This document shows positions 25,114 to 33,876 of a stretch of DNA of 64,000 nucleotides, piece by piece. This DNA comes from Micromonospora echinofusca (GTDB taxonomy: Bacteria; Actinomycetota; Actinomycetes; Mycobacteriales; Micromonosporaceae): contig NZ_LT607733.1 of the NCBI RefSeq assembly GCF_900091445.1, positions 4,429,001-4,493,000 of the forward strand, read 5' to 3'. The position numbers and the translations under genes were made by a program. A model generated the notes under the pieces. It ran no database searches. It was given only the letters and a program-made list of their open reading frames with translations, and was not told the origin of the DNA. Position 1 is the stretch's first letter; every line of letters begins with the position of its first letter.

Positions 25114-26685
25114 GTGTCCACCGCCCCGCTCACCATCTACCGGCCCGGTCTCGCCGTCGGCCGTGACGCCCAGGTCCTGCACCGCGCCGCTACGCCGGAG
25201 TTCTCCGGCTGGCTGGAGCACACCCGCCCCGCCGGCGGCTGCTCCCGCCCAATCCGCCTCACCGGCACCATTGCCGCCGTCGACCGGAACACCGGCCGCA
25301 TCACCAACTGGCTACACACCGACGAGCTGCCCGACCGGGCGCTCTACAAGGCGTGCGGCAACCGCCGCGAATCGCGGTGCCCAGACTGCGCCTGGGTCTA
25401 CCAGGGCGACGCCTACCAGGTCGTCTGTCGCGGTCTGACCGGCGGCAAGGGCGTCCCCGCATCGGTCGGCCAGCACCCGGTCGTCTTCTCCACCTTCACC
25501 GCCCCGTCCTTCGGTCCGGTCCACCACCGCCACGTCTCCCGCCACACCTGCGCCGCCCGGCAGCGCTGCGACTGCCGCCCCGCCCCCTGCCGCGCCCGCA
25601 GCACCGCTGGCACCTGCCCCCATGGGCAGCCCGCAGCGTGCTTCGTTCGCCACGACGCCGACGATCCGCGGCTCGGCCAGCCGTTGTGCCTCGACTGTTA
25701 CGACCACGCCCACCAGGTCGTCTGGAACTACTTCTCAGGCGAGCTGTGGCGGCGTACCAAACAGGCCATCGAGCGACACCTCGCCGCCCTCTGCCGCAAG
25801 CGTGGCATCCCGCTCGTCCGGGTCGTCACTGCCTCGGGCAAGGTCCGATGGGTGCCGCCCGTGCGCATGTCCCACGGCAAGGTCGCCGAGATGCAGCGCC
25901 GGGCAGCCGTGCACTTCCACGTCCTGCTGCGCCTCGACGGCGTCGACCCGGACGACCCGGACGCTCTCGTGCCGCCACCGGCCGGCATCACCCTTGACGA
26001 CCTGGAAGACGCGATCCACGTCGCCGCCCGACAGATCACCGTCATCACGCCCGCCCACCCCGACCGGCCGCGAGGTTGGCTGGTCGCCTGGGGTGAGCAG
26101 ATCGACGTCCGCCGTCTCAACACCGCCAGTGGCGAGCTGACCGACGGCAAGGTCGCCGCCTACCTGGCCAAGTACGCCACCAAAGCCACCGAAGCCACCG
26201 GCCACTGCTCCACCCGACTCACTCCCGCCACCATCGATGACTACGCCGATCCCGAAGGCGACCACCTCGCCCGCCTCATCGACGCCTGCTGGCACCTCGG
26301 CCGCCTCATCCACACCGACACCAGCAGCGGGGCCGCAGCTGCCAGCGACCGTCAAGACAGCCTTGACGCCAAACCCAACACCTACGGCGGCTTGCGCCGC
26401 TGGGCGCACATGCTCGGCTTCGGCGGCCACTTCCTCACCAAAGCCCGCCGCTACTCCGTCACCTTCGGCCAGCTCCGCGACACCCGCGCCACCTACCGCC
26501 GCACGGAGGACGACCAACCCGCCGACACCATCACCGTCGGCATCCTCACCTACATCGGGTCCGGCTGGCTCACCGAAGGCGACGCCCTGCTCGCCAACAC
26601 CGCCGCCCAGCAGCGACGCGAGAGCAGACGCATCGGCCGGGAAGAACTCGCCCACGAAGGCTGGCTCATCGGGGCCGCCGCATGA
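25114..26685 (+). CDS. Replication initiator, RepSA-like
   Basis: A 523-residue protein of the pSAM2 RepSA type. Early Cys-rich region (ACGNRRESRCPDCAWVYQGDAYQ), then HTCAARQRCDCRP, the metal-binding-like RAAVHFHVLLRLDG motif (HFH as in rolling-circle HUH initiators), and KVAAYLAKYATKATE with the candidate catalytic tyrosine. Matches the AICE initiator family, which replicates the excised circle by rolling circle. GTG start with AGAGGAGA upstream; an in-frame ATG at 24955 with AAAGGA is possible but adds an unstructured segment and includes the hairpin. Overlaps xis by four bases. Confidence 0.88.
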   Translation: MSTAPLTIYRPGLAVGRDAQVLHRAATPEFSGWLEHTRPAGGCSRPIRLTGTIAAVDRNTGRITNWLHTDELPDRALYKACGNRRESRCPDCAWVYQGDAYQVVCRGLTGGKGVPASVGQHPVVFSTFTAPSFGPVHHRHVSRHTCAARQRCDCRPAPCRARSTAGTCPHGQPAACFVRHDADDPRLGQPLCLDCYDHAHQVVWNYFSGELWRRTKQAIERHLAALCRKRGIPLVRVVTASGKVRWVPPVRMSHGKVAEMQRRAAVHFHVLLRLDGVDPDDPDALVPPPAGITLDDLEDAIHVAARQITVITPAHPDRPRGWLVAWGEQIDVRRLNTASGELTDGKVAAYLAKYATKATEATGHCSTRLTPATIDDYADPEGDHLARLIDACWHLGRLIHTDTSSGAAAASDRQDSLDAKPNTYGGLRRWAHMLGFGGHFLTKARRYSVTFGQLRDTRATYRRTEDDQPADTITVGILTYIGSGWLTEGDALLANTAAQQRRESRRIGREELAHEGWLIGAAA

Positions 26686-26879
26686 ACCACGACCTCCGCC
26701 CCCGCTGGTACTCCCCCGCCGAGGTCGCCGTCCTGCTCGGCTTCGGCATCTCCAAGGTCAAGATGAAGATCGCCACCGGCGAGTTGCGCTCCATCAAGGA
26801 CGGCAAGTACCGCCGCATCCTCCCCGAATGGGTCGACGACTACATCCGCGAGCAGGTCGAACGCCAGGAGGCCGCCTGA
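26682..26879 (+). CDS. xis: Excisionase (MerR-like helix-turn-helix)
   Basis: A 65-residue winged-helix protein: WYSPAEVAVLLGFGISKVKMKIATGELRSIKDGKYRRILPEWVDDYI is the standard excisionase/MerR-like layout. Starts inside the rep stop (ATGA) and its stop overlaps the integrase start (TGATG), so rep-xis-int are translated as one coupled unit, as in pSAM2-like elements. It would bind near attL/attR to direct excision. Confidence 0.88.
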   Translation: MNHDLRPRWYSPAEVAVLLGFGISKVKMKIATGELRSIKDGKYRRILPEWVDDYIREQVERQEAA

Positions 26880-28099
26880 TGCCCGCCCGTGCACGAGCCA
26901 ACGGCGAAGGCTCCATCTTCCCCTACCGCAACGGCTTCGCCGCCTACGTCTGGGTAACCAAGCCGGACGGCCGGCGCACCCGCAAGTACGTCTACGGCAA
27001 GACCCGCGAGGCCGTCCACGACAAGTGGATCAAGCTGCACCAGCAGGCCAAGGCCGGACCGGTAGCAACGAGCGTCCCGACGGTCGGCAGCTTCCTCACC
27101 TACTGGCTGTCGGAGATCATCGAGCCGAACCGCGCACCGTTGACCTACGCCACCTACGAGACGTTCGTCCGCCGCTACATCGCCCCCGGCCTCGGGTCCA
27201 AGCGGCTCGACCGGCTCCAGTCACGCGACGTGCAGACCTGGATCAACCAGGTGGCCCGCACCTGCCAGTGCTGCGCCCAAGGTAAGGACGCCGCCCGGCC
27301 GAAGCACAAGCGGCGTTGCTGCGCGGTCGGCCGCTGCTGCCAGACCGTCCCGTCGACCCACACGGTCAGCGACATCCGGGCCGCACTGCGGGCCGCCCTC
27401 ACCCACGCCCAGGCCGAGGACCTCATCGCCAAGAACCCGGCCGTGCCGGTCACCCTCGCCACCGTCCGTCGCCGCCGTGGCAAGTCGTGGTCGAGCGACG
27501 AGGCACGGAAGTTCCTGGAGTCCGCCAAAGAAGACGAGGACCCGCTCTACGCCGCCTACGCCCTGGTCCTCGTCACCGGCCTGCGCAAGGGCGAGGCGCT
27601 GGGACTGACGTGGGAGGACGTCGACCTCGACGCCGGCGAGCTGACCATCGGCCGCCAGCTCCAACGCGTGCGCGGGCAGCTCCTTCACCGCGACACCAAG
27701 ACCCAGGCGTCCGACGCCACCCTCCCCCTCCCCGACATCTGCCTGACCGCTTTCAAGCTCAGACAGCAACAACGCGACGAGGCACGAGCAGCCGCCGGCA
27801 ACGCCTGGCACGAGAACGACCTCGTATTCACTACCCGCTACGGCACACCCATCGAGCCACGCAACTTCCAGCGCTCCTGGCAGACAAGGTGTGAGAAGGC
27901 GAAGGTCACGCCGATCACCGTCCACGACGCCAGAAGAACCTGCGCCACGCTCCTGGCCGATCTCGACGTCCACCCGAGAGTCGCCATGCAGGTGCTTCGG
28001 CACGCCCGTTTCTCCGTGACGATGGAGATCTACACCCAGGTATCGACCAAAGCGACCAGAGACGCACTCAAACGCCTCGGTGACTCACTCGGCCGCTGA
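26879..28099 (+). CDS. int: Tyrosine-recombinase integrase
   Basis: A 406-residue phage-type integrase. An N-terminal AP2-like arm-binding part (GEGSIFPYRNGFAAYVWV), a core-binding domain and a catalytic domain are present, with Arg236 (TGLRKGEAL), His349-x-x-Arg352 (HDARRTCATLL), His375 (LRHARF) and Tyr385 (MEIYTQV). The core-binding domain holds a seven-cysteine insertion (residues 129-154, CQCCAQGK...CCAVGRCC) suggestive of metal binding. It ends about 80 bp from the tRNA att site, the expected place for an integrase acting there. Confidence 0.93.
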   Translation: MPARARANGEGSIFPYRNGFAAYVWVTKPDGRRTRKYVYGKTREAVHDKWIKLHQQAKAGPVATSVPTVGSFLTYWLSEIIEPNRAPLTYATYETFVRRYIAPGLGSKRLDRLQSRDVQTWINQVARTCQCCAQGKDAARPKHKRRCCAVGRCCQTVPSTHTVSDIRAALRAALTHAQAEDLIAKNPAVPVTLATVRRRRGKSWSSDEARKFLESAKEDEDPLYAAYALVLVTGLRKGEALGLTWEDVDLDAGELTIGRQLQRVRGQLLHRDTKTQASDATLPLPDICLTAFKLRQQQRDEARAAAGNAWHENDLVFTTRYGTPIEPRNFQRSWQTRCEKAKVTPITVHDARRTCATLLADLDVHPRVAMQVLRHARFSVTMEIYTQVSTKATRDALKRLGDSLGR

Positions 28100-28105
28100 C
28101 GGAAC

Positions 28106-28126
28106 TGCTGTACTTCGCTGCTGTAC
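28106..28126 (+). repeat. Candidate integrase arm-type site, right
   Basis: Same paired GCTGTAC block as at 17270-17290 with one mismatch. It lies 51 bp from the att core; in the excised circle the two blocks would flank the core on both sides. Confidence 0.5.
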
Positions 28127-28135
28127 GGGCAGCAG

Positions 28136-28168
28136 AAAGGCCATCCCCGATGATCGGGAATGGCCTTT
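28136..28168. terminator. Bidirectional terminator supplied by the element
   Basis: AAAGGCCATCCCCGA pairs across a short loop with its complement at 28154-28168 (one mismatch) and carries A/T tails on both sides. It can end int transcription on the plus strand and the tRNA on the minus strand, replacing the native terminator now at attL. Confidence 0.75.
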
Positions 28169-28176
28169 GACCTGCG

Positions 28177-28248
28177 TGGGCGATACTGGGATCGAACCAG
28201 TGACCTCTTCGGTGTGAACGAAGCGCTCTCCCGCTGAGCTAATCGCCC
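28177..28248 (-). tRNA. tRNA-Val (anticodon CAC)
   Basis: 72 nt, folds fully: acceptor GGGCGAT/ATCGCCC with discriminator A, D stem GCTC/GAGC, anticodon stem CTTCG/CGAAG with loop TTCACAC (anticodon CAC), T stem ACTGG/CCAGT with TTCGATC loop. CCA is not encoded. The 3' 28 nt are duplicated at attL, and the element has rebuilt this gene. Confidence 0.95.
28178..28205 (-). repeat. attR within tRNA-Val
   Basis: The tRNA 3' end identical over 28 bp with attL. The crossover probably lies inside this stretch or in the adjoining anticodon-loop homology. Confidence 0.85.
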
Positions 28249-28352
28249 TCAGCGCCGCTGACTCTACCTGATCGAGGGACCGGACCGGAAATCCGGGGTC
28301 CGCGTGCCGCGCGACGGGCGGTCGCACCGGCGACGTGCCAGGTCAGCCCGGA

Positions 28353-28928
28353 TCAGTGCGTCGCCAGGTAGTGCAGCGCCTCGGCGACCACGTCGATGCC
28401 GAAGCTGTACTTGAGCGACAGCCAGACCACCGAGCCGACGAAGACCAGGCCGACGGAGCCGAGCAGGAAGCGTACGCCCAGCGACCGGTCCTTCACCCAC
28501 TGCGTCCAGTTGTGTACGTGCCGGCGGGTGAAGCCGAGCAGTCGGCGGGCCCAGTGGAACTCGACGGCCCAGACGCCGAGGCCGGCGATCACGAGCAGCC
28601 AGCCGGGGCCGGGCAGCGGGATGAGGGCGATGCCGAGGGTGACGACGAGGGCGCCGGCGATGGCGATGAAGATCTTGAGCGCGACCCGTCCGGTGGGGTT
28701 GGCCCGGATCAGTTCGAGGGTGGTGCTCAGCCGCTGCCGCCAGCGCGGTCGCTGCCGCCGTTCGGCCAGCATCGTCCGGCCGGCGTCACCCCGGTCGGCT
28801 CCCGGCCGGCCGGGCCGCTCGTGCTGCTCCATCGGCACCCCGTACCCCCGCTTTTCGGCTGGTCGGGCCGCGACTTTCGGCGGGCCCGGCTCTGCCATCG
28901 GATCCACTGAGGATCGTTTCGTAACCAT
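28353..28928 (-). CDS. PGPGW-motif membrane protein (TIGR02611-like)
   Basis: A 191-residue membrane protein. A long hydrophilic N-terminus (about 85 residues) is followed by helices around the signature IPLPGPGWLLVIAGLGVWAVEFHWARRLL, then FTRRHVHNW and two more hydrophobic helices. This matches the actinobacterial TIGR02611 family of unknown function. GGGGGAGGA directly precedes the ATG. A shorter start inside the hydrophilic part cannot be excluded. Confidence 0.85.
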   Translation of the reverse strand: MVTKRSSVDPMAEPGPPKVAARPAEKRGYGVPMEQHERPGRPGADRGDAGRTMLAERRQRPRWRQRLSTTLELIRANPTGRVALKIFIAIAGALVVTLGIALIPLPGPGWLLVIAGLGVWAVEFHWARRLLGFTRRHVHNWTQWVKDRSLGVRFLLGSVGLVFVGSVVWLSLKYSFGIDVVAEALHYLATH

Positions 28929-29201
28929 TTCCTCCCCCAGTGTGGCTCGCGCCCGTCACTGCAACGGCCGACTGGACGTTACCGGAGTAAGTCGACGACT
29001 GAACCACCCGATGCCGGGCGGGATCACGCACTGGGCAGAACCGGAAATCCTACATGAATCTTCACATTCACGCGGCCTTTCCGACCCCCTTCCCACCACT
29101 GGGTGAAGTCAGCGTATGGCGGAGCGTAGCCAGGAGTAGCACCTGAGTATGGGAAAAGCGGGACACGCGCGTTCCGCAGCGGTGCCGGGGGGAGATCGTC
29201 C

Positions 29202-29633
29202 ATGAGTGTCATCCGACCGACGACCGTAGAGGTCGAGACGTCGCTAAGGCTCGTCGCACCTGATGCCACCGCCTTGCCGGTGCGTGCCAGTCTGCGTTAC
29301 GACCCTGCTGATCCGTATGCGGTCCATGTCCTGTTCCACGCCGAATCCGCCGGCGGCGAGGCGGTCAGCTGGTCGTTCGCCCGGGAGCTGCTGGTCACGG
29401 GGCTCGACGAGCCGGCCGGCATCGGGGACGTGCGGGTCTGGCCCTGGGCCACCCCGCGCGGGGACTTCGTCGCGCTGGCGCTGTCGTCGCCCGACGGCAA
29501 CGCACTGTTCGAGGTGCCGCGCAGCGTCCTGGTGCGCTTCCTGCGCCGGACCTACGTCGTCGTTCCGCGCGGCCGCGAGGCCGAGCACCTGGACGTCGAC
29601 ACCGCGGTGAGCCGGCTGCTCGCCGGTCGCTGA
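29202..29633 (+). CDS. SsgA-family sporulation/cell-division regulator (SsgB-like)
   Basis: A 143-residue protein matching the SsgA-like family, which is restricted to sporulating actinomycetes and in Streptomyces positions FtsZ for sporulation septa. Recognisable are VRASLRYDPADPYAVHVLFH, SWSFARELLVTGL, GIGDVRVWPW and DGNALFEVPRSVLVRFLRRTYVVVP. Length is close to SsgB (137 residues). GGGGGAG lies before the ATG. Family is clear; orthology to ssgB is inferred only. Followed by a strong terminator. Confidence 0.92.
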   Translation: MSVIRPTTVEVETSLRLVAPDATALPVRASLRYDPADPYAVHVLFHAESAGGEAVSWSFARELLVTGLDEPAGIGDVRVWPWATPRGDFVALALSSPDGNALFEVPRSVLVRFLRRTYVVVPRGREAEHLDVDTAVSRLLAGR

Positions 29634-29654
29634 ACCACCGGCCACTGCGGCCGT

Positions 29655-29693
29655 CCGGAGCCGCGCGGATCTGCCGAGTCCGCGCGGCTCCGG
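29655..29693. terminator. Terminator between the SsgA-like and SDR genes
   Basis: Perfect 15-bp stem CCGGAGCCGCGCGGA with a 9-nt loop. It lies between convergent genes and can serve both. Confidence 0.8.
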
Positions 29694-29736
29694 CCTACCA
29701 GGGGGTACGCGCACCGTCTCCCGCCTCCCGCCGTGC

Positions 29737-30519
<783 letters not shown>

Positions 30520-30769
30520 CCCATCGCGAGTCGGCCGGGGCCGCCGGGGCGGGGCGGCCCGACCGGCGCGGACCGGCTCCGGCCGTGCCTCGACCGGACG
30601 GCGCTACCGCTCGGTAACGTAGCCCGGCCCCGGTGACCTCGACAACCCCGCCGGCCCCCGGCGCGCCGTCCGGCGACGACCGGGAGCCGCAGCGTGCCCG
30701 AACCGCCGCCCGGCCTGGGCGACCGTCCCGGGATGCGTTGATCGTCGCCCCGGGCTACCGTCGCAGGCG

Positions 30770-31672
30770 ATGGTCTCTTCCGGTCAGCTCTCCCCCGCTC
30801 CGCCCGGCAACCCGGCGACCGCCTCCGCCGAGATCGACACGGTGGCCCTCGGTGACCTCGCCTCCGAGCCGCGTTGGCGGCGCCCGGTGCTGCTGGACAG
30901 GGACCTGCTCGTGCTGACCACGGGCGGACACGGCACGGCCGAGCTGGATTTCCGCGCCCTGCCCTGCCGCCCCGGCACGCTGCTGCGGGTGCGCACCGGG
31001 CAGGTGCTGCGCTGCGCCGGCCCGCAGCTCGACGCGACGGTGGTGCGCTGGGACCCGGCGGCGCTGCGCGGGCTCGACGTCGACCCGGACGCCGTCGGGC
31101 CCTGGTTCCAGCTCGCCGGCGAGGACGAGGACGCGGTCATCAACGAGGTCAGCCAGCTCGCGGTCGACTGCCAGCGGCACCGGGGGGTGGCGACGGCGCG
31201 TGGCCTGCTCCGCCACCAGCTCGCCGTGCTGCTGCTGCGGCTGTCGCTGCTGCCCGAACGCGCCTCCCGGGCCACGCGGGCGGAGGCGGCCACGTTCCAC
31301 CGGCTCTGCCGGGAGGTCGAACGCGGCTACCAGCACACCCGCCGGGTCGAGGACTACGCCGACCGGCTGGGCTGCTCGGTGCGTACGCTCACCCGGGCCT
31401 GCCTGGCGGTGACCGGGCGCAGCGCCAAGCAGGTGGTCGACGAGCGGGTGGCCCTCCAGGCGAGCCGGCTGCTGGCGGCCACCGACGAGCCGATCGCCCG
31501 GATCGGCCGGCGGCTGGGCTTCTCCGAGCCGACGAACTTCGGCCGGTTCTTCACCCGCGAGGTCGGGGTGAGCCCGGGCGCCTTCCGCGCGGCCCGCGAG
31601 CAGCCGCTACCCGGGCCGCTCGTGCGGCCCCGCCCGCCCGCCGACGCGACCGGCCGCCCGTGCGGGGCATGA
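30770..31672 (+). CDS. AraC-family transcriptional regulator
   Basis: A 300-residue regulator. The N-terminal cupin-like sensor (VLTTGGHGTAELDFRALPCRPGTLLRVRTGQV) is followed by a C-terminal double helix-turn-helix with VEDYADRLGCSVRTLTRACLAVTGRSAKQVVDERVALQASRLL and IARIGRRLGFSEPTNFGRFFTREVGVSPGAFR. The sensor type is the AraC_binding cupin; the ligand is unknown. It is followed after seven bases by the Rrf2 gene, so AraC, Rrf2 and GNAT form one operon. Confidence 0.9.
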   Translation: MVSSGQLSPAPPGNPATASAEIDTVALGDLASEPRWRRPVLLDRDLLVLTTGGHGTAELDFRALPCRPGTLLRVRTGQVLRCAGPQLDATVVRWDPAALRGLDVDPDAVGPWFQLAGEDEDAVINEVSQLAVDCQRHRGVATARGLLRHQLAVLLLRLSLLPERASRATRAEAATFHRLCREVERGYQHTRRVEDYADRLGCSVRTLTRACLAVTGRSAKQVVDERVALQASRLLAATDEPIARIGRRLGFSEPTNFGRFFTREVGVSPGAFRAAREQPLPGPLVRPRPPADATGRPCGA

Positions 31673-31679
31673 TGGCGGG

Positions 31680-32135
31680 GTGCAGATCTCCGCGCGCGGC
31701 GACTACGCGGTACGGGCGGCGCTGAGCCTCGCCACCGCGTACCCCCGGCTGCTCTCCACCCAGGCCATCGCGGCGGAGCAGGACATGCCCCGCAAGTTCC
31801 TGGAGGCCGTCCTGGCCGACCTGCGGCGGGCCGGCGTCGTGCGGGCGCAGCGCGGCGCGGAGGGCGGCTACACGCTGGCCCGGCCGCCGCGCGAGGTGAC
31901 CGTCGGCGCGGTGCTGCGCGCCGTGGAGGGTCCGCTGGCCGGGGTCCGCGGGCTGCGCCCGGAGGAGACCAGCTACGAGGGCGCGGCGGAGAACCTGCCG
32001 GGGCTGTGGGTGGCGGTGCGGGCCGCGGTGCGGCGCGTGGTCGACGAGGTGAGCCTCGCGGAGATAGTCAGTGGCCGCCTGCCCGCCCACGTCCGTAGGT
32101 TGACGGCGTTGCCCGACGCCTGGGAGCCACGCTGA
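31680..32135 (+). CDS. Rrf2-family regulator without Fe-S cysteines
   Basis: A 151-residue Rrf2-type winged helix: MQISARGDYAVRAALSLA, IAAEQDMPRKFLEAVLADLRRAGVVRAQRGAEGGYTLARPP. The three cysteines that hold an iron-sulfur cluster in IscR/NsrR/RsrR are absent; the protein has none at all, so it must sense something else. GTG start; the stop overlaps the GNAT start (TGATG). Confidence 0.9.
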   Translation: MQISARGDYAVRAALSLATAYPRLLSTQAIAAEQDMPRKFLEAVLADLRRAGVVRAQRGAEGGYTLARPPREVTVGAVLRAVEGPLAGVRGLRPEETSYEGAAENLPGLWVAVRAAVRRVVDEVSLAEIVSGRLPAHVRRLTALPDAWEPR

Positions 32136-32647
32136 TGCCCACCCCCGTCCTGCGCACCGCGCGCCTGCTGCTGGAGCCCTACCGGCCCGACGACGCCGAG
32201 GACTTCGTCGCCCTGCTCGCCGACCCGGAGGTCGGCCGGTTCATGGGCGACGGGCCGCTGAGCGCCGAGGAGGCCGGCGCCCTCTTCGGACGGGTGTTCA
32301 CGAAGGTCTACGCCGAGGACCTCTTCGAGGTCTGGGCGGTACGCCGCGACGGCCGCTACGTCGGGCACGCCGAGGTCAAGCGGACGGACCAGGTCGACGG
32401 GCATGAGATCATCTACGCGTTGGCGAAGCCGGCCTGGGGCGTGGGACTCGGCACGGAGCTGGCCCGGGCCCTGGTCCGTCACGGCTTCGACACCCTCGGC
32501 CTGCCCCGCGTGTACGCGACCGTCGCCGAGGCCAACTACGCCTCACTGGCGCTGCTGGACAGGATCGGCTTCGTCCACGAGCGCGACATCGCCGAGGACG
32601 ACGGCAGCGTCACCCGCGTGCTCGTCGCCGACCGCGCCATCGCCTGA
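32135..32647 (+). CDS. GNAT N-acetyltransferase
   Basis: A 170-residue RimJ-like acetyltransferase: TPVLRTARLLLEPYRPDDAEDF at the start, acetyl-CoA loop region ALAKPAWGVGLGTELARALVRHGFD, and NYASLALLDRIGFVHERD at the end. Translationally coupled to the Rrf2 gene. Substrate unknown; it may be the output of the AraC/Rrf2 pair. Confidence 0.88.
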   Translation: MPTPVLRTARLLLEPYRPDDAEDFVALLADPEVGRFMGDGPLSAEEAGALFGRVFTKVYAEDLFEVWAVRRDGRYVGHAEVKRTDQVDGHEIIYALAKPAWGVGLGTELARALVRHGFDTLGLPRVYATVAEANYASLALLDRIGFVHERDIAEDDGSVTRVLVADRAIA

Positions 32648-32742
32648 CGATCCGCCCGTCCCCGCCACCGGCCGGCGTGCCGCCATCCCGTGGACCGCAC
32701 GACGGTGCCGCCGGCCGACGTGCCGGCGGGGCACCGGCCGGG

Positions 32743-33315
32743 TCACGCCCGCGTCGGCGGGCCGGTGGTGGTGTAGCCGCCCCGGTGGTAGACCAGCGGG
32801 TCCCCGTCCTCGCCGCCGCCGAGCGCGAGCGGCTCGGCCACGAAGAGCGTGTGGTCGCCGGCCGGCACCCGGTGCGCGACGCGGCAGAGCAGCCGGGCCA
32901 GCACGCCGGACAGCAGCGGCACGTCGAACGGCCCCGGCGTCCAGTGCGGATAGGCGGCGAACCGGTCGATCCCGCCGGTGGCGAAGACCCGGGCGGCCTC
33001 CCCCTGCTGGGCGCCGAGCAGGTGCACGGCGACGTGCTCGGCTTTGGCGAACACCGGCCAGCTCGACGAGGCGGTGCCGAGGCAGAACGAGACGAGCGGC
33101 GGGTCCAGCGACACCGACGTGAAGGACGTGGCGGTGAAGCCGGCCCGCGCGGGCTCGCCGGAACCGTCGGCGCGGGTCGGCCCGGCGGCGTCCGGGGCGG
33201 CGGTGGTGACCACGGTGACGGTCGCGGCCTGCCGGCGCAGCAGCGCCCGGAACAGGTCCCGGTCCACCGGCAGCAGGTCGGCCGCGTCGGGCCGGGACCA
33301 CTCCACGGTGGTCAC
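32743..33315 (-). CDS. Flavin reductase-like (HpaC/RutF-type) FMN-binding protein
   Basis: A 190-residue split-barrel flavoprotein. Typical are FRALLRRQAATVTVVTT, GFTATSFTSVSLDPPLVSFCLGTASSSWPVF, HVAVHLLGAQQGEAARVFA and DHTLFVAEPLAL. Such proteins reduce FMN/FAD with NAD(P)H for a partner monooxygenase, but no monooxygenase is near. GTG start chosen at MTTVEWSRPD, since the longer frame begins with a low-complexity Arg/Pro stretch. Confidence 0.88.
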   Translation of the reverse strand: MTTVEWSRPDAADLLPVDRDLFRALLRRQAATVTVVTTAAPDAAGPTRADGSGEPARAGFTATSFTSVSLDPPLVSFCLGTASSSWPVFAKAEHVAVHLLGAQQGEAARVFATGGIDRFAAYPHWTPGPFDVPLLSGVLARLLCRVAHRVPAGDHTLFVAEPLALGGGEDGDPLVYHRGGYTTTGPPTRA

Positions 33316-33640
33316 GCCGCCACCGCCGGGCGGACGTGGGGCAGCCCTGCGGCGACGGGCGGGCGAGCCGCGTGGAGAGGATCGTCCCGCTGCGTCATCG
33401 CCCCATGCTGCCGCCGGCCGCATCCCCGGTCAATGCCCCTATCGAGGGCGGCATCGGCGTCGGCCGACGTCGGCGTCGACCCCTACCCCGGCGGCCGGGC
33501 CGCGCAGCGCCCGGCGGCGTAGGGGTTACCGGCGGCCCCTGGGTTCGTTCCACCCCGGACGGAGCGGGTTTCCCGATCCGGTCATCCGGGAACGTTCGGT
33601 TTCGACAGGGCAGGGAAGGGATTCGAAGGGAGCTTGAGCG

Positions 33641-33820
33641 ATGGGTCTGATGTTCCGTAAGCGCAAGAAGTACGGCCCGATCATCCTGAACTTCACCGAG
33701 AACGGATTCTCGTCCTGGAGCATCAAGATCGGTCGCTGGTCCTGGAACTCGCGGGCCAAGGCGCACCGCGTCGACCTGCCGGGCCCGCTGTCCTGGAAGC
33801 AGGACAAGTCCCGGGCGTGA
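33641..33820 (+). CDS. Small DUF4236-like protein
   Basis: A 59-residue basic protein, MGLMFRKRKKYGPIILNFTENGFSSWSIKIGRWSWNS at its start, matching the DUF4236 pattern (short beta-rich domain, Lys/Arg near the N-terminus, WSIKIG...WN). Function of the family unknown. GAAGGGAG lies nine bases before the ATG, and an unusually strong terminator follows; both suggest an efficiently expressed monocistronic gene. Its G+C is slightly lower than its surroundings. Confidence 0.85.
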   Translation: MGLMFRKRKKYGPIILNFTENGFSSWSIKIGRWSWNSRAKAHRVDLPGPLSWKQDKSRA

Positions 33821-33833
33821 GGTCCCGAGGTCG

Positions 33834-33866
33834 AGCGGGGTGCCGGTGATCCACCGGCACCCCGCT
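33834..33866. terminator. Perfect 15-bp bidirectional terminator hairpin
   Basis: AGCGGGGTGCCGGTG, 3-nt loop ATC, then the exact complement. Lies between the DUF4236 gene and the convergent hypothetical gene. Confidence 0.85.
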
Positions 33867-33876
33867 CGGCGTCGGG

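Larger units (their letters stand above)
17144..28205. mobile_element. Integrated pSAM2-like element (AICE type) at tRNA-Val
   Basis: About 11.1 kb bounded by 28-bp identical copies of the tRNA-Val 3' end. Hallmarks are rep, xis and tyrosine integrase genes in order at the right end beside the intact tRNA, and regulators and small genes to the left. An IS481-type element is inserted in the middle. No FtsK/TraB-like DNA translocase, spread or transfer genes are visible, so it may be replication/integration-competent but not self-transmissible, or a deleted derivative. attL has diverged outside the 28-bp core while attR is an intact tRNA, suggesting long residence. Confidence 0.85.

Noticed and set aside
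26237..26878. N-terminal extension of the integrase frame over rep and xis
   Set aside because: Thr/Pro/Ser-rich shadow of rep; the ATG overlapping the xis stop gives the standard integrase N-terminus.
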